Below the pieces are notes generated by a model. The model was not told the origin of the DNA. It saw nothing but the letters and a program-made list of their open reading frames with translations, and searched no databases. The position numbers were made by a program, and so were the translations under genes. Source: Armatimonadota bacterium (GTDB taxonomy: Bacteria > Armatimonadota > UBA5829). Taken from it: 64,000 nt of DNA. The first letter of the stretch is position 1. Each line of letters opens with the position of its first letter. The stretch lies in assembly GCA_039679645.1 (NCBI GenBank), contig JBDKUO010000032.1, positions 1-64,000 on the forward strand. The letters are read 5' to 3'. Shown in pieces: positions 16,507 to 24,145 of this stretch.

Positions 16507-16617
16507 ATTCAGTTTGAAAGTTTGAAAGTCAAAAAGTTTGAATGTTGGGGCTGCATAGTGCTTTAGGCGCTGATTTTGACTTTTTGACTTTTCGACTTTA
16601 TAACTTTTGGACTTGTC
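16507..16617. repeat. Octamer-like tandem arrays in opposite orientation before dnaX
   Basis: Units gtttgaaa, gtttgaaa, gtcaaaaa, gtttgaat (from about 16512) are mirrored by tgactttt, cgacttta, taactttt, ggacttgt (about 16575-16613). They are close reverse complements, so the leader of dnaX mRNA can fold into a long imperfect hairpin. No gene is present. Confidence 0.55.
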
Positions 16618-18330
16618 ATGGCCTATATTTCCCTCTATCGAAAATACCGGTCCCAGACGTTCGACGATGTCATCGGTCAGGATCATGTCGTGCGGACGAT
16701 CAGGAACGCCATCAAGGCAGGCCGGATAGGGCAGGGTTACCTCTTCTGCGGATCGAGGGGCACAGGCAAGACCACTGTCGCCCGATTGATCGCCAAAGCT
16801 CTTAACTGCCAATCATCCGACGGTCCCACACCCGAGCCATGCAACAAGTGCGATGCATGTCTTGCAATTACAGAGGGCAGCGCCGTTGACGTGATCGAGA
16901 TGGACGCTGCGTCAAACCGCGGCGTGGACGATGTCGATGCCCTGCGCGACGGCGTGAAATACGCCCCGATGCAGTTTCGCTATAAGGTCTACATTATAGA
17001 CGAAGCCCACCAGCTCTCCGCAACGGCAAAGGACGCATTCCTGAAAACTCTCGAAGAGCCGCCTCCTCACGCAGTCTTCATACTCGCTACCACTGAGGCC
17101 CAGAAGATTCCCATTACTATACGCTCCCGCTGTCAGCAGTTCGATTTCAGGCGCGGGTCAGCCGATGAGATCGGCGGCAGGCTGAAGTATGTTACTGAAA
17201 ATGAGGGCGCATCGATTGATGAAGATGCAATCGATCTCATCGCTCGTGCGGCAAACGGTTCTTATCGCGATTCTCTTAGCCTGCTCGAACAGGTGATGGC
17301 GTATACCGAGGGCACGATCACCGCAAAGGACGTATATACGGTCCTCGGCGCTGTTGAAGAGGATGTGCTGCTTGAGATGGGCGAGGTCCTTGCATCGACT
17401 GATACGGCAGCCGCATTTGCGATTTCGGACAATCTATTGCGCCAGGGCAAGGACGTTCGTGAACTCCTGAAAGACTCAGCGAACCATTTTCGAGATGTGC
17501 TTGCGCTAAAGGTCGGAGCCGACACGCGGCACAAGGATAACAAGCGATGGCGCAACCAGGCCGAGAGCTTCACTCAGGACCGTCTGGTTCGGATCATAGA
17601 CGTTTTCAGCGCATCCGAAAAGGATTTGAAGTGGAACGAGCAGCACCGTCTGGGTCTGGAGATGGCTCTGCTTAGGGCTATGATAAGGCCGAAAGAAGCT
17701 CCTGTCGCACCTGTCGTTCAGCCCGTTCAGACTATCAGTCGACCGGAACCACAGCCTGTGTCGGTAGATACATCCGCGCCAGAGCCGATTAAACAGACTA
17801 AGCCGTCTGCCCCAGCTCCTGCTCCTGAAAAGCCCGCGGGTCGCAAAGCTCCAAAGCCTGCAGCAGAGCCTGTGGCAAGCGCCACTGCTCAGGAGACAGT
17901 TGATGAGTCCGGAAACGGCGGCGTGAGCGTCAGTCTGAGTGATATTCAGCGCGACTGGAGCAAGGTTCTCAAGCATATTCAAAAGATTTTGAAGCAGCCG
18001 AATATATCGGCTCTTGCGCATCAGGGACATCCGGTAGAGCTTACCGGCCACGTGCTCACACTCGGTTTTACAAAGAAGTGGGACTTCCACCGCGAAGGCG
18101 TTGATCGCGGTTCGGAGTGGGTCGAAAGAGGCCTGTGGGACGTGATGGGCGCAAAGCTCAAAGTCAGGACGACTATCGTTGAGAGCGAGCCGGATAGTCA
18201 CAGTGGATATAATAGTGACGCTTCCCATGAGCACAGCGAGCCGACCCAGCACCCGCTCATAAACGATGTACTCACGATCTTTGACGGCACACCCGTAGAG
18301 ATCGATAATGACCCTTGGGAGGAAAAGTAA
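16618..18330 (+). CDS. dnaX: DNA polymerase III subunits gamma/tau
   Basis: 570 residues starting MAYISLYRKYRSQTFDDVIG. The clamp-loader AAA+ ATPase shows Walker A GSRGTGKTT (about 43-51), four zinc-binding cysteines (CQ, CNKCDAC), Walker B YIIDEAHQLS and sensor 1. Domain III ends near residue 360. A Pro/Ala-rich linker (about 360-440) precedes a C-terminal tau-like domain. It loads the beta clamp and couples polymerase cores at the replication fork. I did not see an obvious slippery site for a gamma product. Its stop overlaps the ybaB start by one base (TAATG). Confidence 0.96.
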   Translation: MAYISLYRKYRSQTFDDVIGQDHVVRTIRNAIKAGRIGQGYLFCGSRGTGKTTVARLIAKALNCQSSDGPTPEPCNKCDACLAITEGSAVDVIEMDAASNRGVDDVDALRDGVKYAPMQFRYKVYIIDEAHQLSATAKDAFLKTLEEPPPHAVFILATTEAQKIPITIRSRCQQFDFRRGSADEIGGRLKYVTENEGASIDEDAIDLIARAANGSYRDSLSLLEQVMAYTEGTITAKDVYTVLGAVEEDVLLEMGEVLASTDTAAAFAISDNLLRQGKDVRELLKDSANHFRDVLALKVGADTRHKDNKRWRNQAESFTQDRLVRIIDVFSASEKDLKWNEQHRLGLEMALLRAMIRPKEAPVAPVVQPVQTISRPEPQPVSVDTSAPEPIKQTKPSAPAPAPEKPAGRKAPKPAAEPVASATAQETVDESGNGGVSVSLSDIQRDWSKVLKHIQKILKQPNISALAHQGHPVELTGHVLTLGFTKKWDFHREGVDRGSEWVERGLWDVMGAKLKVRTTIVESEPDSHSGYNSDASHEHSEPTQHPLINDVLTIFDGTPVEIDNDPWEEK

Positions 18331-18671
18331 TGGCAAAAGGATTTGGCGGCCTGCCTAATATACCCGGAATGGGCAATATGATGAAGCAGGTACAGAAGAT
18401 GGCCGAGGAGACTGCGCGCATTGAGGAAGAGCTTGGCAACGAGCGCATCGAGGCAACCTCTGGCGGCGGCATGGTAACAGCCGTGGCGAACGGCAAGCAG
18501 GAGATTCTTGAAATCAAGATTGACCCGCAAGTCGTTGACCCTGATGATGTGGAGATGCTGCAGGACCTGGTCGTCAGTGCAGTCCGCGAAGCTCTCGAAA
18601 AGAGTGTGGAGATGAAGCAGTCACGCCTTGAGGCACTTACCGGAGGCCTGAACATACCAGGACTCTTCTGA
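18330..18671 (+). CDS. ybaB: YbaB/EbfC-family nucleoid-associated protein
   Basis: 113 residues from the ATG at 18330, with GGGAGG 7 bases upstream at the end of dnaX. It contains the typical MNNM-like MGNMMKQVQKMAEETARIEEE helix, GGGMVTAVANGKQEILEIKID strands and a DDVEMLQDLVVSAVREAL helix. It forms dimers that bind DNA. The dnaX-ybaB pair is conserved across bacteria; recR, which usually follows, is not present here. Confidence 0.93.
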   Translation: MAKGFGGLPNIPGMGNMMKQVQKMAEETARIEEELGNERIEATSGGGMVTAVANGKQEILEIKIDPQVVDPDDVEMLQDLVVSAVREALEKSVEMKQSRLEALTGGLNIPGLF

Positions 18672-18673
18672 TT

Positions 18674-18753
18674 TGATATTTAGTATTTTGTATTGAGTAT
18701 TATTGATATGGTGCTCCCTCGAAGTTCGGGCGCGATATCTAATCGCGCCCGAA
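18674..18753. repeat. Heptamer array followed by a 12-bp hairpin
   Basis: 18674-18708 reads tgatatt, tagtatt, ttgtatt, gagtatt, attgata. It is followed by the hairpin TTCGGGCGCGAT (18725-18736), loop ATCTA, ATCGCGCCCGAA (18742-18753). The bases after the hairpin are A-rich on the plus strand, so it is not an ordinary terminator for ybaB. The hairpin belongs to a dispersed family seen also at 59606 and 63207. Confidence 0.6.
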
Positions 18754-18793
18754 AAAAGAATCTTGAGATTTCAGATAGCCTTGAAGTTATTGC

Positions 18794-19396
18794 TTAAGAT
18801 ATATGCCTTCTCCGCAAGACGGCAGGTATCAGTGACGTCAATCCCACACATATCGCAATCATAGACGACGGCTCTGGGACATATGCAGCGAGAGTGGTTT
18901 TGTACCATCCGCTATCCTCAAATGTAGATGTTTTCTGGTAGCCTATATGCATCCCCGAGAGCACTTTGTTGTTGTTTATGTTAAGTGTTTTATAAGCGAG
19001 TGTTATGTCTTCACCCGGATGAATTCTGTCTGGATCCGTGCCATGCCAGCCCGCAATAGCCCCTGGAGTGTCTTTGTACTCCCATGTCCAGTCATTGACT
19101 CCAACTGCATTGGCAGCATCAATCGGTGTGTCTTGATCCTGGCTTACAAGGAAATACGCCTGTATCCAGTTCACTGCATAGGTATTACCGGATAATGTTA
19201 TGGTAGGATGCGCGCCCATTGATAATGAGTAGGTCAACTGGTCTGTTGCAGGTACTGGCGTTAGGTAGACTTCATCAAATTCGGCGGGGTCAAAGCTGGA
19301 CCACGAAGGCGGGTCTGCGCTGGCCGCTATTCCTAGCGCTCCCAACAGAGCAAATACTGCTATTACGGCGTACAGCCGGATAGTCTTATTGCGCAT
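18794..19396 (-). CDS. Secreted PEP-CTERM-anchored protein of unknown function
   Basis: 200 residues. A signal peptide (about 1-27, ending IAASADP) precedes a beta-rich middle with no domain I recognise. The C-terminus has the complete tripartite PEP-CTERM sorting signal: VPEPS, a hydrophobic helix (MIAICVGLTSLIPAVL) and a basic RRRHIS tail. Exosortase would cleave and anchor it at the surface or in the extracellular matrix. No exosortase gene is in the window. The A/T-rich region 19397-19599 separates it from the subtilase on the same strand. Confidence 0.8.
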   Translation of the reverse strand: MRNKTIRLYAVIAVFALLGALGIAASADPPSWSSFDPAEFDEVYLTPVPATDQLTYSLSMGAHPTITLSGNTYAVNWIQAYFLVSQDQDTPIDAANAVGVNDWTWEYKDTPGAIAGWHGTDPDRIHPGEDITLAYKTLNINNNKVLSGMHIGYQKTSTFEDSGWYKTTLAAYVPEPSSMIAICVGLTSLIPAVLRRRHIS

Positions 19397-19599
19397 CTTG
19401 TTCTCCTTCCGTCTCGCTCACGCCTTTATTATTATAGGCCTGCAGCGGACTGTGTGCTGTGATATTCTCGCGCTTAAATCATCGATTGGACTTATTTATT
19501 CGGAGTATAGCCTAGCAATCGGGCGTTGTCAAGGGGGGCTATAATATTTATATTGATATTATAGTGACGTAGTAATCTGTCGTGTGCATAACCCTGGCG

Positions 19600-21477
19600 T
19601 CATGGTATGGGCTCGATGTCGTTCTGTTCTCTTACTCTTACAACCGGCACGTATACTTCGAGGCCGTCAGGCTTTTCGATGCTGGATATCCCGGTTACAC
19701 GAACATGGCTGTTTTTGGTCGGTTTTGTGAGGCTTCCGCATATAACCTTGAGCCCTGCAAATCCTGAGCCGTCTTCTAGGTGTGACCCATCATCAACATA
19801 GAAATATGTCCAGCCGGTCGCTGTAACCTTCCCGCAGATGCTGATAAGCAGCGAGATATTATTTAGTCCAACTCCATTGCTCACCCCAGGTTTCAGCCCC
19901 AACCTGCCTCCACCGACAGCCTTCGTCTGCATAAGGAAAGGTTTGAGAGGTGTGCGAGATCCGGTTTTCGATAGTGATGCTCCCTGAATTGTTCTCTCAC
20001 CATTTTGGGTCATGAGCGTGCCTATTACACGTACAATATTCCCCTCTGAGTATCCTGCCGGGATCGTGGTAAAAGGAAGCATAATTGCAGATGCGCGGTT
20101 GTCCTGTTCGATATACATTCTGTCCGAAAGTTGGGTGCTGCCACTGGTTATTACGGCGTTATCCACCTTTACCAATGTTCCACTGGGCTTAGCAGCCAGA
20201 TCACCGATCTTGTTGGATGCTATAGGGGGGTCTACAAGCGCATGATAGGCGTTGACCAGCCCCCAGCCTGTATATTGGTCCCATCCGATGGAGCCGATGT
20301 CACGGCAGCTCAGTTTGATCTGCTCGACGACCTCTCCATTGCTCCAGTTCGGATATTGGCTCCAGATGAGCGCGGCGATCCCAGATACGAAAGGAGCGGC
20401 GGCGGATGTGCCCGATGATATGTTATATGTGCTGCCTCCGGCATCCCACCAGGTGCTCATAATCTCGTTGCCGGGAGCCATAACATCAAGATATTCTCCG
20501 TAGTTGCTCCCGCCGGCGCCCCAGTCATTTTCGCTGCAGCGCTGACTGTTCTCATTAGAAGCGCCAACGGCAATTACCTGATCATATGATGCGGGATAAA
20601 ATGATGTGTCCAATCCGTCATTGCCGCTCGCACCGACGAGCACACAGTCTTTGTTGTAGGCATACTCAATAGCCGCCTTTTCCGCAGGGACATCATCATA
20701 TCCGCCAAGGCTCATGCTTATAATCTTTGCGCCATGGTCGGCTGCCCAAATGATCCCTTCGGCTGCGTCGGACTCCAGACCATATCCGTCGGCATCCATC
20801 ACCTTGATCGGCATGACCTTGGCTCCCCAGCTCACACCGGCTATCCCAATATTGTTATTGGTCTGTGCGGCGGCGATCCCGGCCGTAAATGTGCCATGGC
20901 CATTATCGTCATTTGCATCGTTCGGGTTGGGTGCGCCGGTGACAAAGTTGTGCCCAGCCACTATCTTGCTCGCCAGGTCTTCATGGTCGGTATACACTCC
21001 TGTATCTACCATCGCTATGATTACACTTGAACTCCCGGTTGTGACATCCCATGCATCCGGCGCTTGTATACCGGCATTGGGATATATGTCCGAGTAGAGT
21101 CCCCACTGCCAGTACCAGTATAACCATGGATCGAGATAGTACTCGTCATCGGGTTCCATGCAGATATGTATGATATGATTTGGACCGGCATACTCGACAG
21201 CCGGGTTCTTCTTATACTGCGCGATTGCGTCATCGATTGTTACATTCTTTGGCAGCTTGACCCTCTGAAGCCTGATCTGGCTGACAGTGCGCTCAATTGA
21301 TGCACCGGCGATTTTTGTGCCCGATGCAAGCTGGGATTGCATGCCGGACTTATATCTGACGATTATCTCGCCATCTTTATGCGCTCCACTCGCGCTGCCG
21401 GCAATAAGGCATGTTAGGATGACCACCAAGCAGCAAGCTAGTCTGTGACACCGGGCCAAATCATTGTGTGCAATCAT
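19600..21477 (-). CDS. Secreted subtilisin-like serine protease (S8)
   Basis: The ATG at 21477 (MIAHNDLARCHRL) is chosen because AGAGGTGG precedes it; this gives 625 residues. A signal peptide ends near GSASG. A fervidolysin-like prodomain (about 35-110, IIVRYKSGMQ...) is followed by the S8 catalytic domain with the triad in AMVDTGVYTDHEDL (Asp), DDNGHGTFTAG (His) and SSGTSAAAPFVSG (Ser). The last 200 residues form OB-fold-like beta domains (VRVIGTLMTQNG, KVTATGWTYFYVDDG) of a type seen after proteases and nucleases. It is probably exported and self-processed. Confidence 0.93.
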   Translation of the reverse strand: MIAHNDLARCHRLACCLVVILTCLIAGSASGAHKDGEIIVRYKSGMQSQLASGTKIAGASIERTVSQIRLQRVKLPKNVTIDDAIAQYKKNPAVEYAGPNHIIHICMEPDDEYYLDPWLYWYWQWGLYSDIYPNAGIQAPDAWDVTTGSSSVIIAMVDTGVYTDHEDLASKIVAGHNFVTGAPNPNDANDDNGHGTFTAGIAAAQTNNNIGIAGVSWGAKVMPIKVMDADGYGLESDAAEGIIWAADHGAKIISMSLGGYDDVPAEKAAIEYAYNKDCVLVGASGNDGLDTSFYPASYDQVIAVGASNENSQRCSENDWGAGGSNYGEYLDVMAPGNEIMSTWWDAGGSTYNISSGTSAAAPFVSGIAALIWSQYPNWSNGEVVEQIKLSCRDIGSIGWDQYTGWGLVNAYHALVDPPIASNKIGDLAAKPSGTLVKVDNAVITSGSTQLSDRMYIEQDNRASAIMLPFTTIPAGYSEGNIVRVIGTLMTQNGERTIQGASLSKTGSRTPLKPFLMQTKAVGGGRLGLKPGVSNGVGLNNISLLISICGKVTATGWTYFYVDDGSHLEDGSGFAGLKVICGSLTKPTKNSHVRVTGISSIEKPDGLEVYVPVVRVREQNDIEPIP

Positions 21478-21570
21478 TGACAACCACCTCTCATAATTAA
21501 GAGTGCCAAACTGCTTTATATGTTCCAATTTTACATGCTGTGGTTGTATAATTGACTGTGGAGGCGACAG

Positions 21571-22335
21571 ATGCCGGATAAGCAGTCACAAGATCAACTG
21601 ATAGACCTCTTAAAGAATTCTAAGCATGTTTTTGTCTTTACAGGCGCGGGGGTAAGTAAAGAGTCTGGTCTTCCCACGTTCAGAGACCTCGACGGCGAGT
21701 GGACAAAATACGACCCCATGACCTTCGCCACACTCGACGGTTTTCTGCAGAACCCGGTGATGGTTTGGAACCTGTATCGCCGCCGCCAGAAGCAGATAGC
21801 CGCTGCCCAGCCCAATCCTGCTCACGTTACTATTGCCCGGATGGAAAGCTATTATCCCGAGTTCCTGGTCTGCACACAGAATGTAGATGATTTGCATGAG
21901 CGCGCGGGCAGTCGAAAGATTGTGAAAATCCATGGTGATGTCTCCAAGGTTAGATGCATAGACTGCGGGCGCAGGCACCCCGTAGCGGATTATGATTTCT
22001 CTGATGAGTTTGATAATAATGACAGCCTGCCGATGTGCTCTGATTGTGGGGGCTTGTGCAGACCTGATATCGTGTGGTTTGGCGAGTATGTGCCTCAGGA
22101 GCCGATGGCGGCATCTATCATGGCTTCGAGTACATGCGATCTGATGATGATCGTCGGCACATCCGGCGAGGTCTCAGGCGGATACGGCTTCGCTGAGCGT
22201 GCCTTGAGCCATGGCGCAAAGATAGTTGAAGTTAACCCCACACAAGGCGCGCTTACACACTACGCCCACTTCTGGATACCGGAGCCTGCGGGTGTTGCGC
22301 TGCCTAGAATATGGGAGCTTGTGACGGAGAAATAG
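21571..22335 (+). CDS. cobB: Sir2-family NAD-dependent protein deacylase
   Basis: 254 residues, full sirtuin length. The NAD-binding motif FTGAGVSKESGLPTFRD lies at about 28-44, TQNVDDLHERAG and the catalytic His in KIHGD follow, and the zinc site is CIDCG...CSDCGG. Near the C-terminus, IVGTSGEVSGG and EVNP complete the Rossmann fold. It removes acyl groups from lysines using NAD+. A GGAGGCG site precedes the ATG. It is followed after 28 bases by the cis-prenyltransferase gene. Confidence 0.93.
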   Translation: MPDKQSQDQLIDLLKNSKHVFVFTGAGVSKESGLPTFRDLDGEWTKYDPMTFATLDGFLQNPVMVWNLYRRRQKQIAAAQPNPAHVTIARMESYYPEFLVCTQNVDDLHERAGSRKIVKIHGDVSKVRCIDCGRRHPVADYDFSDEFDNNDSLPMCSDCGGLCRPDIVWFGEYVPQEPMAASIMASSTCDLMMIVGTSGEVSGGYGFAERALSHGAKIVEVNPTQGALTHYAHFWIPEPAGVALPRIWELVTEK

Positions 22336-22363
22336 ATCCGTCAGCTTTTTTGAGGTGTAGATT

Positions 22364-23029
22364 ATGAAATTGCCCGCGTTCAAGCGCATCCCCAGACATG
22401 TTGGCTTTATTCCGGATGGCAACCGCCGCTGGGCGCAGCGTAGGGGACTAGCCAAATATGCCGGATATGCGGCCGGCATCAAACCTGGTTTTGAGCTTTA
22501 CCGAACGTGTATCGCTCTTGGAATCGAAGAGATATCGGTATACGGTTTTACCAATGATAACACCCATCGTCCTGCCGAACAGACTGAGGCTTTTAGCAAT
22601 GCGTGCGTCAGCGCCGTTAAACAGTTGGCAAGGATGGATGCCGAGTTGCTGGTGGTCGGCAATGACGAGTCACCTAAGTTTCCGCCTGAGCTTAAAAAAT
22701 ACAGAGTCAGGCAGAAGTTGGGCAGGGGGCTTATAAAAGTAAACTTTCTAGTCAACTACGACTGGCACTGGGATCTGAATTACGCTCTTCGCCATAATGC
22801 TGGTGATCAGCGAAAAGAGTTCAAAGAGTCCATAGCATCAGCCGATGTTTCGAGGATCGATCTTCTGGTCAGGTGGGGAGGAAGGCGCAGGCTGAGCGGC
22901 TTTTTGCCGGTGCAGTCTGTCTATTCAGACATATATGTGGTTGATGAACTTTGGCCGGACTATAATACCCGGCAGTTTTTTGACGCGCTTCATTGGTATG
23001 AGTCGCAGGATATAACTCTCGGCGGATAA
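22364..23029 (+). CDS. Divergent cis-prenyltransferase (UppS-like)
   Basis: 221 residues, a little shorter than typical undecaprenyl diphosphate synthases (about 240-260). The catalytic Asp is in FIPDGNRRWAQRRG, followed by the YGFTNDNTHRP region and, near the C-terminus, RWGGRRRLSGFLPVQSVYSD and ELWPDY. The GNRRWA form is closer to archaeal and eukaryotic enzymes than to GNGRWA, and the usual acidic residue after the TSG/GGE motif is replaced by Arg. It may make a polyprenyl diphosphate, but a function other than UppS is possible. Confidence 0.75.
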   Translation: MKLPAFKRIPRHVGFIPDGNRRWAQRRGLAKYAGYAAGIKPGFELYRTCIALGIEEISVYGFTNDNTHRPAEQTEAFSNACVSAVKQLARMDAELLVVGNDESPKFPPELKKYRVRQKLGRGLIKVNFLVNYDWHWDLNYALRHNAGDQRKEFKESIASADVSRIDLLVRWGGRRRLSGFLPVQSVYSDIYVVDELWPDYNTRQFFDALHWYESQDITLGG

Positions 23030-23134
23030 GCTCTAGACACCGATATGCGGACTTATGACGGCAGAGCGTATTGACATGAAGCTCGTCAAATGGTAGATTA
23101 ACCTAACGTATGTTCGAACTCCATAGAAGGTGAC

Positions 23135-24145
23135 ATGAGCGAACTTCTCAGAAATTTATCCTCATATGTCCACGCTCAAGCCGAGCGCGATGTGCACGTT
23201 GTTTTGGCTCGCAACGACCTCGATGAGATGCCCATGATTCTGGCCGCAGCCGAGCCTCGTCAGGCCGAAGCCGACCTGGAGGGCAGATGCATAGATGCAG
23301 TTCGGGTGGGCGATGCGCAGCCGGGCAAACTGGCATACTTCATGGACGGCATGCAGCGCCCGCGAGGACCCATATACTTTGGCTCACAGCTTCCTGTGAT
23401 GTATGGATATGTAGCCGCGACGATACGCGTGCGCGGTGAGGATAAACGCATGCGCAAACACGATTTTATCCGCAGGGAGTCTCTCTATTTCCCTTATGAT
23501 TTTCCAGGCGCGCCGATGAAGCTTGCCGATGCCGGGTTTGATATAGTAGATACGGGCGAGCGCGGCAAATCGCCTGAAGAGCACCCGCTGATGCTGGTGG
23601 AGCGCGCAAAGAACAAGATAGGCGTAGTCCGATCCGATCTTGAGAGCAGAATCACATCGACGTGGCTCTCTGACTTTAATGGCAGGGACGACTGGCTTCT
23701 GGTGGACGGCTCCCTGAGCGGCGACTATCACAGATACGACTCGCCAAATATAGTCGGCCTGATCAAGAGCCACCAGACTCAGTATTTCTTGTGGGAAGAC
23801 CAGCAAAAGATTTTGAGCCTCAAAACGGGCGAGCGCAGCGGTGTATTCATACCTAAAGGCCGCAACCGGCCGGACGTATACAGTTGGTATCTGCGTCTTC
23901 GCCCCAATGACGGACGCGACGTCTATTTCGGCCTGGTGCGTGTCGAAGCGGCTAAATGTGAGCGAACACTGGAGATGGCGGATGAGATATCGCGCTGGCT
24001 CCTGGCTGAGAGAAGCCCATTGAGCATGCCGGACGCCAGGTGGGATAGATTGATCTACCCGATCCACGACTGCGAGCTATACATGAAGAGCGTCGCCCCG
24101 AGCCACACTTCTCTTGATTCACTTATGATCAGCCTTGCAAATTAA
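23135..24145 (+). CDS. nurA: NurA domain nuclease
   Basis: 336 residues. The NurA RNase H-like nuclease core is indicated by LVDGSLSGDYHRYDS with a metal-binding Asp near residue 191, YFMDGMQRPRG earlier and a conserved C-terminal YPIHDCELYMKSVA segment. NurA is a 5'-3' exonuclease/endonuclease that works with the HerA translocase in DNA end resection, best known in archaea. The TAA stop overlaps the HerA start (TAATG), so the two are translationally coupled. AAGGTG precedes the ATG. Confidence 0.82.
   Translation: MSELLRNLSSYVHAQAERDVHVVLARNDLDEMPMILAAAEPRQAEADLEGRCIDAVRVGDAQPGKLAYFMDGMQRPRGPIYFGSQLPVMYGYVAATIRVRGEDKRMRKHDFIRRESLYFPYDFPGAPMKLADAGFDIVDTGERGKSPEEHPLMLVERAKNKIGVVRSDLESRITSTWLSDFNGRDDWLLVDGSLSGDYHRYDSPNIVGLIKSHQTQYFLWEDQQKILSLKTGERSGVFIPKGRNRPDVYSWYLRLRPNDGRDVYFGLVRVEAAKCERTLEMADEISRWLLAERSPLSMPDARWDRLIYPIHDCELYMKSVAPSHTSLDSLMISLAN

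Noticed and set aside
18725-18753. Terminator for ybaB
   Set aside because: The stem is followed by A-rich, not T-rich, sequence on the plus strand, and the T-run is on the wrong side for the minus-strand gene too; it fits a dispersed hairpin family better.
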